64,000 bases of DNA from Cyclobacteriaceae bacterium (GTDB lineage Bacteria > Bacteroidota > Bacteroidia > Cytophagales > Cyclobacteriaceae), in the NCBI GenBank assembly GCA_020436165.1, contig JAGQYI010000074.1:1-64000 (forward strand). The letters are read 5' to 3'. The notes under the pieces are model-generated. The model saw nothing but the letters and a program-made list of their open reading frames with translations, had not been told where the DNA came from and searched no databases. The translations under genes were made by a program, and so were the position numbers. This document shows positions 8,422 through 17,171 of the stretch, in pieces. Each line of letters begins with the position of its first letter. The first letter of the stretch is position 1.

Positions 8422-9669
8422 ATGGATTTATCTGAAAAAGGTTGGTTTTCTGAATTGCTAAAGAGTAAAAAGCCTCAGCCTCCAAAAGAAGTTTTGGAAA
8501 ATAAAAGTGAGTTTATTTACAAAACCATTCAGCCTTCCGGTTTAATGTACGGCCATCCTATTTTGCCCAAAGAATATGTAAGTGAAGAATTTCTGGCTCT
8601 GGATCCTTCTGAAAAGCTTAAAGTTGTTCTACTCGATGGATTTGTTAAAACTGCCGTTTTCCCGTCCGATGCTGTTATTCCCACCGATCCTGACGAATAC
8701 GTTTCGTTCATGGCCAAAGTAATCGTAGAGTTTTACGAAAATGCATATCCTGACAGCAATGTGAAATTCACATCCTTTTGGGGAAAGAAGCTCTCTCATG
8801 AAGAAATTGTAGAAAAAATAATAAACGACAGGCTGAATGCCACCCAGCAGCACACGTTCTGGGGAAGCTTTTTCAACAACAGCTTGTTATTTCTCGATGT
8901 ATTCTTTTTTGGAGAATGGCTTGCCCACCCGGAAAACCTGAGAGATTCATTGATGGAGCAACGGGACCAGACCCATCAGCTGCTTCTCGAAGTTATGATT
9001 GCGGCATCTTATGCCGATAGCATGGTACAGGAGGAAGAAAAAGAGCTTTTTGTGCAGCTTTTGGATTCCGTTCAGATTTCAAAAACAAGAAAGGAACATC
9101 TCTATAAACTGTTGGAACAAGGGCATTCGTTAGATAAAATCGATCTGTCGAAATTAGATGAATGGATACTTCGTAAATATTTCCTTGAGCTCGCCATTTT
9201 GTTTGTTTGGGCCGATCAAATAGTAACTGAAGAAGAAAAAACCTTTATAAATCAACTTGGCAAAAAGCTTGGTTTTGATGACTACGAAATTGAACGAAGC
9301 ATGGCCGCCATCGAAAGCTTTGTGGTTACCAATTGGGGTAAGGTTTCCTTTCTGCAAGAGCGCAACAATTTTAACGTAATTAGTGAGCAGTTTATTAAAC
9401 GTATTTCCAAAGTTGTGAATAAGAACAAGGAAATGATTTCTCTGGAAATACGTGAAAGCAAGGAACTTATGCAATTGCTTGTTAAATCTACCAAAGAAGA
9501 CTTAACTCCCGAAGAACAAATATTTGTAAGAAATCAGCTTATTGATATTCTTAAAATCCTCCCAACATTTGTAATCATTGCCTTGCCAGGAAGCTTCTTA
9601 ACACTTCCACTTCTTATGAAAATTCTTCCTGACAGCGCCCTTCCAAGCTCTTTTAGAAAGAAAAAGTAG
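8422..9669 (+). CDS. LETM1-related / TerB-like protein (biofilm-associated type in Bacteroidota)
   Basis: A 415-residue, soluble-looking protein without a signal peptide. Residues about 190-305 form an acidic all-helical block with two TerB-like repeats (ASYADSMVQEEEKELF and LFVWADQIVTEEEKTFINQ). The C-terminal third (about 320-412) resembles the LETM1 ribosome-binding-like domain, ending in a hydrophobic stretch (LPTFVIIALPGSFLTLPLL) and a basic tail SSFRKKK. Proteins of this architecture are annotated as LETM1-related biofilm-associated proteins in the phylum; the molecular function is unknown. It is followed 66 bp later by a second gene of unknown function on the same strand. Confidence 0.75.
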   Translation: MDLSEKGWFSELLKSKKPQPPKEVLENKSEFIYKTIQPSGLMYGHPILPKEYVSEEFLALDPSEKLKVVLLDGFVKTAVFPSDAVIPTDPDEYVSFMAKVIVEFYENAYPDSNVKFTSFWGKKLSHEEIVEKIINDRLNATQQHTFWGSFFNNSLLFLDVFFFGEWLAHPENLRDSLMEQRDQTHQLLLEVMIAASYADSMVQEEEKELFVQLLDSVQISKTRKEHLYKLLEQGHSLDKIDLSKLDEWILRKYFLELAILFVWADQIVTEEEKTFINQLGKKLGFDDYEIERSMAAIESFVVTNWGKVSFLQERNNFNVISEQFIKRISKVVNKNKEMISLEIRESKELMQLLVKSTKEDLTPEEQIFVRNQLIDILKILPTFVIIALPGSFLTLPLLMKILPDSALPSSFRKKK

Positions 9670-9735
9670 CCTTTAAAATTTAGTGGTATCACCTGTGTTG
9701 TGTAACTTGCATGTAAGTTCAAGAAATAAAAACCT

Positions 9736-11052
9736 ATGTCGAATATTGCCAGCCAGTTGCTGCTAAAAGTTAAGAACGCAATTCTTATCCGTGAAACTGA
9801 TAACGAAACGTACGCAGCCTCTTTTTCGAAACCAGATAATTTTATTACTGCCACAATAAACGGAAAACAGGAGTTTGTACCTATTAGTTTATTGGGAGCT
9901 ACATATGACAAATACAGCATTTTGCTTGATGTTTTTAAGGTGTTTGGCAAGGCTGAGACGAACGCTGGTCTTAACATGCGTTTAAAAGAATTTTATAGCC
10001 AGCACCAAATACAATGGCCCGATGATTTAAGGGAAAATACCATTGGCTACTACATTCGTCCCAAGGCTGCTTCTGACGAAGGCGCTTTTTTTGACATTTC
10101 TGTGCTTGAAAAATTGAGCAACTATGCCGGCCAGAGATACAAAGCCTCGGATGCCTTTTTAAAAGATTTGGGAAATACCTATGCCGATAAAATTGTTGAC
10201 ACCACCAATGAATGGGCAAATTCGCTTTCTATTCCTGATGGTTACAGCATTGAGCCGGAGCGTTACTGGCAGGTAGCCGGGAGATTTAAATCGTTCACCT
10301 GGGCAAAAATTTACAAAGAAGCACACGAGGATAAGAAGGTGTTCTTTAGTGTTGGGGTTGATGTTGCAAACAAGGAATTGGTAATCAAACTGGATGTATT
10401 GCGTTCAGGAACACACAAACTAAGCAATTTCGAAATACGGGATTTCGACTATTTCATGGAAGGCAGAAATCTTTCTGTTGTGTATTCATTGGAACAAATA
10501 GTTGGTTTAGGGCTAACCGACCTTACATTTATTGCCGACCAGTTTATTAAAGATCATAAGGAACTATACGAACAGGTCATAGACTTTATCTGGAACGATA
10601 AGGTGGATTGCAATGTACACAAGAACAGGCTTTTCAAACTAAGCTCCAAGTATCGTTCTGAGGTAGAATCGACTTATCAGTCGATAGATGCCGAAGATAT
10701 CATTGACCTTATTATTACCTACGAACAGTTTGTTTTGAGCCATGCCGAACGCAATGATTTGGCTGGTAGTGTTAAAAATGAAGTTGAAGGAAAGTTACAT
10801 TTGATAAGATCATTTGAAATAGACGGAAAGCCCAGGAATATATTATTTATGGCTACCACCGGTGGCACTACTGCCCCTTTTGAAATGAGTAGAGATGAAA
10901 TTGAATATTTGGGCGACAACCTTCAGACATTTCTTTACCACGTGGTAGAATACAATACCGAAAACAAATGTGGAAAATTGATTGTGCGCAAGGGAAGCCC
11001 AACGCAATATGCCGAGCTAAAAAGTATACACTATACAGTTGAAATAAATTAG
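9736..11052 (+). CDS. Protein of unknown function with DUF3883-like C-terminal domain
   Basis: A 438-residue cytoplasmic protein with no signal peptide or membrane segment. I do not recognise the first 330 residues. The last 80 residues (about 355-432: a FEIDGKPRNILFMATTGG stretch, then TTAPFEMSRDEIEYL and a closing YHVVEYN strand) resemble DUF3883, a domain related to PD-(D/E)xK endonucleases. The position where DUF3883 has E-x-K-T-T reads M-A-T-T here, so the nuclease residues look lost. It follows the LETM1-related gene in the same direction and is convergent with the DEAD-box gene (1 bp gap). Confidence 0.65.
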   Translation: MSNIASQLLLKVKNAILIRETDNETYAASFSKPDNFITATINGKQEFVPISLLGATYDKYSILLDVFKVFGKAETNAGLNMRLKEFYSQHQIQWPDDLRENTIGYYIRPKAASDEGAFFDISVLEKLSNYAGQRYKASDAFLKDLGNTYADKIVDTTNEWANSLSIPDGYSIEPERYWQVAGRFKSFTWAKIYKEAHEDKKVFFSVGVDVANKELVIKLDVLRSGTHKLSNFEIRDFDYFMEGRNLSVVYSLEQIVGLGLTDLTFIADQFIKDHKELYEQVIDFIWNDKVDCNVHKNRLFKLSSKYRSEVESTYQSIDAEDIIDLIITYEQFVLSHAERNDLAGSVKNEVEGKLHLIRSFEIDGKPRNILFMATTGGTTAPFEMSRDEIEYLGDNLQTFLYHVVEYNTENKCGKLIVRKGSPTQYAELKSIHYTVEIN

Positions 11053-11053
11053 T

Positions 11054-12250
11054 CTATTTCCGTTTCCTGCTAAATCTCTTGTTCCCTTTAAAATTCCTAA
11101 CATGAGGGGCATAAGTTGGGGTTTCACCTAAAACAGAAGGTACAGGCAACTTTCTTACTTCTGTTTCAATCAACTGCTCAATTTTATGGAAATCACTCTG
11201 ATCTTCTTCTGTAATTAATGTGAATGCAATACCTTGTGTATTGGCTCTGGCTGTTCGGCCAATTCTGTGCACATATTCTTCCCCATCGCGCGGAACATCG
11301 TAATTGATCACCAGTTCAATGCCGTCAATATCGATGCCACGTGCCATAATATTGGTTGCTACCAGCACTTCCACTTCCCCATTTTTAAATTGACGCAGTA
11401 TCTTTTCTCTGTCTGCCTGCTCCAGGTCAGAACTAATACCACCTACTTTAAGTTGCTTATGCTTGAGCGCTGCGGTTACCTGAGTAACCGCCTTTTTGGT
11501 GGAGCAAAAAACAATTACGCTTTCCATTTTTCGTGCACTTAGCAAATGCGTTATCAAGCCGATTTTTTGACTTTCGTACATCATAAATGCACCCTGCACC
11601 ACGCCTTCTGCCGGTTTAGAAATAGCAATATTTATCTCTTCCGGGTCTTTTAATATCTGATTGGCCAGCTTGCGTATCTTGGGGGGCATGGTTGCCGAAA
11701 AAAGTAGATTATTTCTTTCCTTGGGTAAATGGTTCACTATCTTGATAAGGTCATCGTAAAACCCCATATCCAGCATACGATCTGCTTCGTCCAGTACTAA
11801 GAACTTAATGGTGTCAAATTTTACATACCCCAGATTCAGGTGAGAAATAAGTCTGCCCGGAGTAGCAATAATTATATCGGTACCGCCTGTTAACGCCTGT
11901 TTTTCCTGCTCAAAAGAAGAGCCATCTCCTCCTCCATAAATTGCCACAGAGCCAACTCCCGTAAAATATCCCAGCCCTTCCACTTGCTGATCAATTTGCA
12001 AAGCCAACTCGCGGGTTGGTACAATTACCAGTGCTGCAACTCCATTATGATTATTCTTTAAAACATGTTGCATTATTGGCAAAAGAAATGCCGCTGTTTT
12101 GCCGGTTCCGGTTTGTGCACATCCAATTATATCTTTATTATCCAGGATAATAGGAATGGCTTGTTCCTGAATAGGAGTTGCATTTTCAAATCCCATTGCA
12201 GCAATTCCTTCCTGCAAAGAATCATGGAAATTGAATTCTGTGAATTTCAA
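11054..12250 (-). CDS. DEAD-box ATP-dependent RNA helicase, RhlE-like
   Basis: Unwinds RNA duplexes in ribosome assembly or mRNA turnover, cytoplasmic. All helicase motifs are present in 398 residues: Q motif ATPIQEQAIP, motif I AQTGTGKTAAF near 47, PTRELA near 83, DEAD near 155, SAT near 187, and motif VI HRIGRTAR near 330. A short basic tail (GNKRFSRKRK) follows. The best start is a TTG at 12250; no in-frame ATG precedes it before a stop. The DUF1573 gene ends 11 bp upstream on the same strand. Confidence 0.95.
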   Translation of the reverse strand: MKFTEFNFHDSLQEGIAAMGFENATPIQEQAIPIILDNKDIIGCAQTGTGKTAAFLLPIMQHVLKNNHNGVAALVIVPTRELALQIDQQVEGLGYFTGVGSVAIYGGGDGSSFEQEKQALTGGTDIIIATPGRLISHLNLGYVKFDTIKFLVLDEADRMLDMGFYDDLIKIVNHLPKERNNLLFSATMPPKIRKLANQILKDPEEINIAISKPAEGVVQGAFMMYESQKIGLITHLLSARKMESVIVFCSTKKAVTQVTAALKHKQLKVGGISSDLEQADREKILRQFKNGEVEVLVATNIMARGIDIDGIELVINYDVPRDGEEYVHRIGRTARANTQGIAFTLITEEDQSDFHKIEQLIETEVRKLPVPSVLGETPTYAPHVRNFKGNKRFSRKRK

Positions 12251-12261
12251 ATTTGCTATGT

Positions 12262-12669
12262 TTATTGGCTATCGCTGTCCTTTTTAGGTGGTAGCACGTT
12301 GGTTACTATTTTTACCTGATTCAAGGGAGCTACCGAATTGGAAACAATTGTAATTACCTTGTTCTGTCTTCCTACTTTATGCGCACTATCAAAATTTACT
12401 CTGATCGATGATTTTTCTCCGGGTAAAATTGGTTCTCTTTTCCACTCTGTGGCCGTACAACCACAAGTTACCTGCACATTGGTAATTATCAATGGGGCAT
12501 CACCTGTATTTTCAAATGCAAAAATATGTTCTACTTTGTCACCTTGATAAATATCACCAAAATCAAACGAAGATTCTTCAAATGTAATAGCAGGCCCTGG
12601 TACATTGTTTTCGGTTTGTGCCCAACTAACTGATGAAATGAAGAGAAGAGTAATCAAAAACCTTTTCAT
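12262..12669 (-). CDS. Exported DUF1573 domain protein
   Basis: A 135-residue protein with a cleavable signal peptide (MKRFLITLLFISSVSWA, then QTENN). The DUF1573 core is an immunoglobulin-like fold: FDFGDIYQGDKVEHIFAFEN, then the Cys pair in VTCGCTATEW and GEKSSIRVNFD. Such proteins are numerous and secreted in Bacteroidota, with no established role. A Lys/Asp-rich tail ends the protein. It is upstream of the helicase gene and downstream of a 71-bp gap to the RecD2-like gene. Confidence 0.9.
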   Translation of the reverse strand: MKRFLITLLFISSVSWAQTENNVPGPAITFEESSFDFGDIYQGDKVEHIFAFENTGDAPLIITNVQVTCGCTATEWKREPILPGEKSSIRVNFDSAHKVGRQNKVITIVSNSVAPLNQVKIVTNVLPPKKDSDSQ

Positions 12670-12740
12670 TGTTTCCGAGTTTTATTTTAACCTCAATAGT
12701 ACAAAGTTGCTACCATTTTAGCATCATTTGCAACCAGCAA

Positions 12741-14147
12741 TCAGGAAGAAAAGAGCTTAGAGTTGAAATTAACGAGGAACAACTCATCAGTAGCTCTGGT
12801 AACTGCCGTGTACAACCAGCGGAGGTATTCCTTATTCAATTGTTCTTCTGTAATGTATCCCTGGTCAACAAAGACCGATTTCCATTGCCCTCCCTGCGAT
12901 TTATGGCAAGTGACCGCGTAGGCATATTTTATCTGCAAAGCGTTTAAATAAGGGTCATCTCTTAGTTTCTCGTTAAGCTCCTTTTTATCCGCTATTTCCT
13001 GGTAATCTTCCAGCACATTGTAATAAAGCGACCTGTTTTGTTCTGGTGTAAGTGCGGGACTGTTGGTATGCAGCGTATCTAAAATAACTTTAGCTTCAAA
13101 AGGTTCTGCATTGGGCACGTCCAACAACTGAAGTTCCAGTGTGGCGAATCTCAGATCGTACATTTCTTCAGTGCTAACAAGTTTTTTAACCCAGACAAAA
13201 TCGCCATTTGCAACAAATCCGGAAGGCGCATTGGGGGGAACATAATAGTAATTGTTTCTCACAACCATCAGGTGATCACCTGCTTCAACCTCCTCCTGAC
13301 GATATAAGATACCCATGCGGATATGCTTATTGAATAGCACTGCCGACTTGTTGGATCTGCAAACTACCATAGTTTCCTCTGGCCCGTATTTATCGTACGA
13401 GTAACGCAATCCATCTTCAAGTTTTTCGCCTGACATCCGGTACACATCTTTAAACTTCTTTGTCTCAAACTGAACAGAAAACTCATCACGATTAAGTTGA
13501 TTGCGTAAGGTGGTTGCATTCATTAGTATTCCGGACTCCTCTTGTTGGCGCATCACCTCCGTTAGCTCCACTTCCAATACCGATCGCTTAAAGTTATGTT
13601 CTATAAAACCTGCATCCAGCGCAACACTTTTATCCTGACCCACAGGGGGCAATTGTGCCGTATCACCAATAAGTATGAGCTTGTTGGAAGGGTGCTCAAA
13701 AACAAATTGCATGAGCTCACTCAAAACACCCGATTGCCCAAAACTATCATCTTCAGAAAGCATGGAAGCTTCATCAACAATAAAAACCATGTTTCTATTG
13801 TAGTTCTTAACCCTTTTGAACTTAAGCTGGCCACTTCCGGGGTCAGCAACCTGCTTAAAGATGATCTTATGAATTGTAAATGCCGTCCGATGGGTATATC
13901 CTGACATAACCTTGGCCGCTCTACCCGTTGGCGCCATTAATATGGATTTGTAATTGAAAAGTGGCAGTACTTTAACCAATGCAGGCAGCAAACTGGTTTT
14001 GCCCGTACCTGCATACCCTCTCAAAATCAACACATCTGATGGATGATCAGGGTCCAAAAAATCATCCATCGTATCGAACAACCTGAGCTGTCCGGCTGTA
14101 GCCTCAAAAGGAAATTTTTGTTTTAGTAGATGAGAGGGAGATGGCAC
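12741..14147 (-). CDS. RecD2/Dda-like ATP-dependent DNA helicase
   Basis: A superfamily 1B helicase that would unwind DNA in repair or replication. The 468-residue protein has Walker A GYAGTGKTSLL near residue 44, the GRAAK motif Ia near 78, Walker B FIVDEASML near 122, LIGDTAQLPPVG near 158, and the C-terminal UvrD_C_2 motif VTCHKSQGGQW near 420, followed by YTAVTRA. It lacks the long N-terminal region of RecD2, so it is closer in size to Dda/Pif1-type stand-alone helicases. The start appears to be GTG at 14147 (MPSPSHLLKQKF). It is 71 bp upstream of the DUF1573 gene on the same strand. Confidence 0.9.
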   Translation of the reverse strand: MPSPSHLLKQKFPFEATAGQLRLFDTMDDFLDPDHPSDVLILRGYAGTGKTSLLPALVKVLPLFNYKSILMAPTGRAAKVMSGYTHRTAFTIHKIIFKQVADPGSGQLKFKRVKNYNRNMVFIVDEASMLSEDDSFGQSGVLSELMQFVFEHPSNKLILIGDTAQLPPVGQDKSVALDAGFIEHNFKRSVLEVELTEVMRQQEESGILMNATTLRNQLNRDEFSVQFETKKFKDVYRMSGEKLEDGLRYSYDKYGPEETMVVCRSNKSAVLFNKHIRMGILYRQEEVEAGDHLMVVRNNYYYVPPNAPSGFVANGDFVWVKKLVSTEEMYDLRFATLELQLLDVPNAEPFEAKVILDTLHTNSPALTPEQNRSLYYNVLEDYQEIADKKELNEKLRDDPYLNALQIKYAYAVTCHKSQGGQWKSVFVDQGYITEEQLNKEYLRWLYTAVTRATDELFLVNFNSKLFSS

Positions 14148-14204
14148 TTTGGTTATTTCAAACTTTTAGTTAGCTCACAATTAAATTTATCAACAATCAA
14201 AACA

Positions 14205-14316
14205 CAAATTACAAATAAATAACAATAACCAAATTACAATATTCGAACAGCCTTTTTCAATTAAAAAGCTCTAGCTCAATTCTATTTTGGAATTTGATTT
14301 TTGTTATTTGAGATTT
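14205..14316. repeat. Imperfect inverted repeat of CAAAT words
   Basis: The 14148-14318 gap has no gene. Its left part (about 14205-14240, AATTACAAATAAATAACAAT then CCAAATTAC) and right part (about 14288-14316, GGAATTTGATTTTTGTTATT then TGAGATTT) are imperfect inverted copies. A small hairpin CTTTTT-CAATT-AAAAAG lies between them. A similar element is seen at 61366-61432. Confidence 0.5.
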
Positions 14317-14318
14317 AA

Positions 14319-14741
14319 TCAAACTATTACCATAGAACTGGTTGCTTTGGCTATTAATGTCTTTTCGGCACCGTTAAGAACATATACTTCAGCTTCGCAA
14401 AATGTTATCTTTCTTCCTTGTTTAATCACCCATCCCACAGCATATAAAGTATCTCCTTTACCCGGTCTAAGATAAGACACCTTAAGCTCACCTGTTACAA
14501 CACCTTCTTTAGGCCCAACCAGCGTATATGCTGCAAAGCCTGAAACAATATCTGCTGCGGTAGCTATTACTCCACCGTGTACCAGTCCTGTTTGCTGATT
14601 ATGTATTTCTTTTAATTCCATTCGCCCCTCCGTCTTTCCAACCTCTATCACATCCAGGTTAAAGCCCATGTGATGCATAAACTCCTGTTTTTTGAGATGC
14701 TTTTCTATTCTTGCTTTAAATTCAGGATTATATGCTTTCAT
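14319..14741 (-). CDS. PaaI-family hotdog thioesterase
   Basis: A 140-residue hotdog-fold acyl-CoA thioesterase of the PaaI/YdiI type, cytoplasmic. The signature QTGLVHGGVIATAADIVSG near residues 50-70 contains the conserved HGG and the acidic catalytic position; GELKVSYLRPGKGD follows as the central strand. The natural substrate cannot be told from the sequence. It is divergent from the NUDIX gene across 54 bp. A gene-free 171-bp repeat-bearing gap follows it. Confidence 0.88.
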   Translation of the reverse strand: MKAYNPEFKARIEKHLKKQEFMHHMGFNLDVIEVGKTEGRMELKEIHNQQTGLVHGGVIATAADIVSGFAAYTLVGPKEGVVTGELKVSYLRPGKGDTLYAVGWVIKQGRKITFCEAEVYVLNGAEKTLIAKATSSMVIV

Positions 14742-14795
14742 TTACTTTTAATTTTATTGACCAAAAATGAACTAATTTTCCACGAGGATAAAGCG

Positions 14796-15281
14796 ATGGA
14801 TTCAATAGAAAAAATTTTTGGTGGTAAAATCCGCATTCGCGTTTGTGGTTTGTGCTTCAACAAAAATAAACTACTGCTGGTCAGGCATAACATGAATGGT
14901 CAACCATTTTATGCTCCTCCAGGTGGTGCTGTTGAATTTGGCGAAAGTATAACGGATACATTGGTACGAGAGTTTAAAGAAGAAACCTGTTTAAACATCG
15001 TACCTGGTAACTTGTTATTCACAACAGAGTTCATTCGAGCCCCACTTCATGCTATTGAGATGTTTTTCTCATTGAAATCCTGGAATGGTAGCCCCTGCAA
15101 AGGGGATGATCCGGAATTGTCTTCTCAGAATTTTATAGAAGAAGTATCGTTTTTTTCTATTTCAGATATTAACCGATTCCCGAAGAGCCAGCTTCATCAT
15201 ATTTTGCATAATTGCAATAATCTAAGAAAGCTGCTTGAACTGTCTGGCTTTGTTCATCCGCCCGGCAACTTAAATAAATAG
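14796..15281 (+). CDS. NUDIX hydrolase
   Basis: A 161-residue hydrolase of nucleoside-diphosphate-X compounds, cytoplasmic. The Nudix box is complete: GGAVEFGESITDTLVREF followed by KEETCLNI, at about residues 46-70. The start is ATG at 14796 with AGGA eight bases upstream; the longer frame back to 14670 runs through the divergent thioesterase gene and is unlikely. The substrate is unknown. It is followed by a 186-bp gap with no gene. Confidence 0.88.
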   Translation: MDSIEKIFGGKIRIRVCGLCFNKNKLLLVRHNMNGQPFYAPPGGAVEFGESITDTLVREFKEETCLNIVPGNLLFTTEFIRAPLHAIEMFFSLKSWNGSPCKGDDPELSSQNFIEEVSFFSISDINRFPKSQLHHILHNCNNLRKLLELSGFVHPPGNLNK

Positions 15282-15467
15282 TGATTTTTTTCTTTATGTT
15301 TTGCCTTATAAAATGCCTATACTTGCAGAAAATAACTAAACTATGTAATGAGCATAAAGCTTGTAAATTAATGTAATAGCTGTTCAACTCCACACTTGAT
15401 TAGTATATTACAAAAGATTACGTTTTATGCGAATTCCATGTGGCCATTAAAAACAAATTAAATACAC

Positions 15468-16283
15468 ATGAAAACAAGGATTTTTTCATTCATCGCACTG
15501 GCAGTGGCGCTGGTTTTAGCGTACATACTCGTATCAAGCATTAAATATGCAATTGATGAGGAAAAAAGGATTGCAAAATCGGAACAAGTTGTAATTGATA
15601 AATTAAAACTTATTCGCGAAGCTGAAATTGCATACCAGGAGGTACACAACCGATACACCAATAATTGGGATTCCCTCGAAAACTTTATTGAATATGGTCA
15701 ATATCCTATAACCAAAAGAACAGAAACTATTATTGAGCTTGCTTACGGAGCTGATAGTGTTGTTGTGAAAGTTGACACTCTTGATGTTATTCCTGCGAAG
15801 GAATACATCTTTATTAAAAAGCACGATGTGTTTGCAGCAGACAATGGCACGTTCCTTCGATTCTATGTTAAACAAGGCCAACACATTAGAAAGGGACAAA
15901 AGATTTATGAAATGATTAGTGCCACCACCGGCAAAAAAGTAAACCAGATTGCGAAAGAATCTGGTACTGTTACTAAAATACAATCCTTGGAATCTAACTC
16001 TAACCTTAACAAAGGACAATTGCTGTTCAGCATGAGGGAAGAGAAGTTTGACCCTAACACTGACATAAGCAAGTTGGCTTATATTCCGTTAACTAATCCT
16101 CCTGTTAAGTTTGATCTTTTTGCCGATCGAATTGAAAAGAACAGGTTGATGGTAAACGTGATTGAAGTGAGGGATACTAAACCTGTGGACCCTACACGAA
16201 AAGAAGATAATGAGATCAATAGCCGTAAACCATTACGCTTTGGCTCAAGAACAGAAGTTACTACTGCAGGAAACTGGGAGTAA
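15468..16283 (+). CDS. Single-pass membrane protein with lipoyl/hybrid-motif-like domain, unknown function
   Basis: A 271-residue protein with one N-terminal membrane helix (residues 5-25), a helical stretch (30-60), then a beta-rich region. Residues about 123-190 have the pattern of a biotinyl/lipoyl-like fold: NGTFLRFYVKQGQHIRKGQ, then a second half ESGTVTKIQ followed by LNKGQLLFSM. The Lys acceptor motif of true lipoyl domains is absent, so a structural role is more likely than cofactor binding. The stop is directly followed by the TTG of the DUF3822 gene, and coaD follows that, so the three form one unit. No function is known. Confidence 0.7.
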   Translation: MKTRIFSFIALAVALVLAYILVSSIKYAIDEEKRIAKSEQVVIDKLKLIREAEIAYQEVHNRYTNNWDSLENFIEYGQYPITKRTETIIELAYGADSVVVKVDTLDVIPAKEYIFIKKHDVFAADNGTFLRFYVKQGQHIRKGQKIYEMISATTGKKVNQIAKESGTVTKIQSLESNSNLNKGQLLFSMREEKFDPNTDISKLAYIPLTNPPVKFDLFADRIEKNRLMVNVIEVRDTKPVDPTRKEDNEINSRKPLRFGSRTEVTTAGNWE

Positions 16284-17171
16284 TTGAAAACAGAAACAAA
16301 AGAGTATAAGCTATTAAAAAAAATAAAGGATAAGGATTTTGATGTAGATAAACTGCATCAATACAACCTGCAAATCCTTTCGGGCAGCCGTGACTTGCAA
16401 GTTACGGTAATTGATTCTGTTTCTAAAAAATGTTTGCTTCTTGAAGATTATGCCATCTCAAGGGTGGATACGTATAAAGAGCTTGTTGTCATTTTGGAAG
16501 GTCTTTTCGATAACCATCATCTTTTAAAAGCCGGTTTTTGGAAAGCTGTAAAAGTTGGTATTAAAAACAATAAATTTGCTCTGGTGCCTTCCAAGCTTTT
16601 CGATGAAACTTCCCTATTTGATTACTTAAAACTTAACTGTAAGGTAAACAGGGAAACAGATCAATTGCTTTATTATAAGCATCTAAAGTCTGATGCCGTT
16701 AATTGTTTTGCAATTAATAAGCAGCTTTATAATTGGTTTCAGTCGTTGTATCCCAACCTGAAAATAGGCTATGTGCACCAATCAAGTCCTTTGATCGAAG
16801 GTGTGCTTGCCCAGTTGCCAAACTATCCGGAAGACAGCATTTTTCTTTATGTAGACAGGTTTAAGCTGCACGTTATTTCATCCCGGAATAAAAAATTAGA
16901 GTACTATAACCAGTTTACCATTAAGCAATTTCAGGACTACGTAAAATACATTATGCTAGTGTTCAACGGACTAAAACGTAGTCAGAAAACGACCAATGTG
17001 ATACTTTGGGGGTATATCGGCAAGCAATCTATTCATTACAACGAGTTTGTCAAGTATATCAAACATGTGTCCTTTGGTGACAGGCCTACATTTTACAAAT
17101 ACGGTTTCGTGTTCGATGAACTTCAGGACCACTACTATTTCGACAGTTATAACCTTCACCTTTGCGAATAA
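16284..17171 (+). CDS. DUF3822 family protein
   Basis: A 295-residue cytoplasmic protein of DUF3822, a Bacteroidota family with an actin/HSP70-like ATPase fold predicted from sequence. It has no signal peptide. It starts at a TTG directly after the upstream stop (GGGAG seven bases before it), and its TAA overlaps the ATG of coaD by one base. Its linkage to coaD is common in the phylum. Regions such as HQSSPLIEGVLAQL and SIFLYVDRFKLHVI are typical of the family. The function is unknown. Confidence 0.82.
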   Translation: MKTETKEYKLLKKIKDKDFDVDKLHQYNLQILSGSRDLQVTVIDSVSKKCLLLEDYAISRVDTYKELVVILEGLFDNHHLLKAGFWKAVKVGIKNNKFALVPSKLFDETSLFDYLKLNCKVNRETDQLLYYKHLKSDAVNCFAINKQLYNWFQSLYPNLKIGYVHQSSPLIEGVLAQLPNYPEDSIFLYVDRFKLHVISSRNKKLEYYNQFTIKQFQDYVKYIMLVFNGLKRSQKTTNVILWGYIGKQSIHYNEFVKYIKHVSFGDRPTFYKYGFVFDELQDHYYFDSYNLHLCE

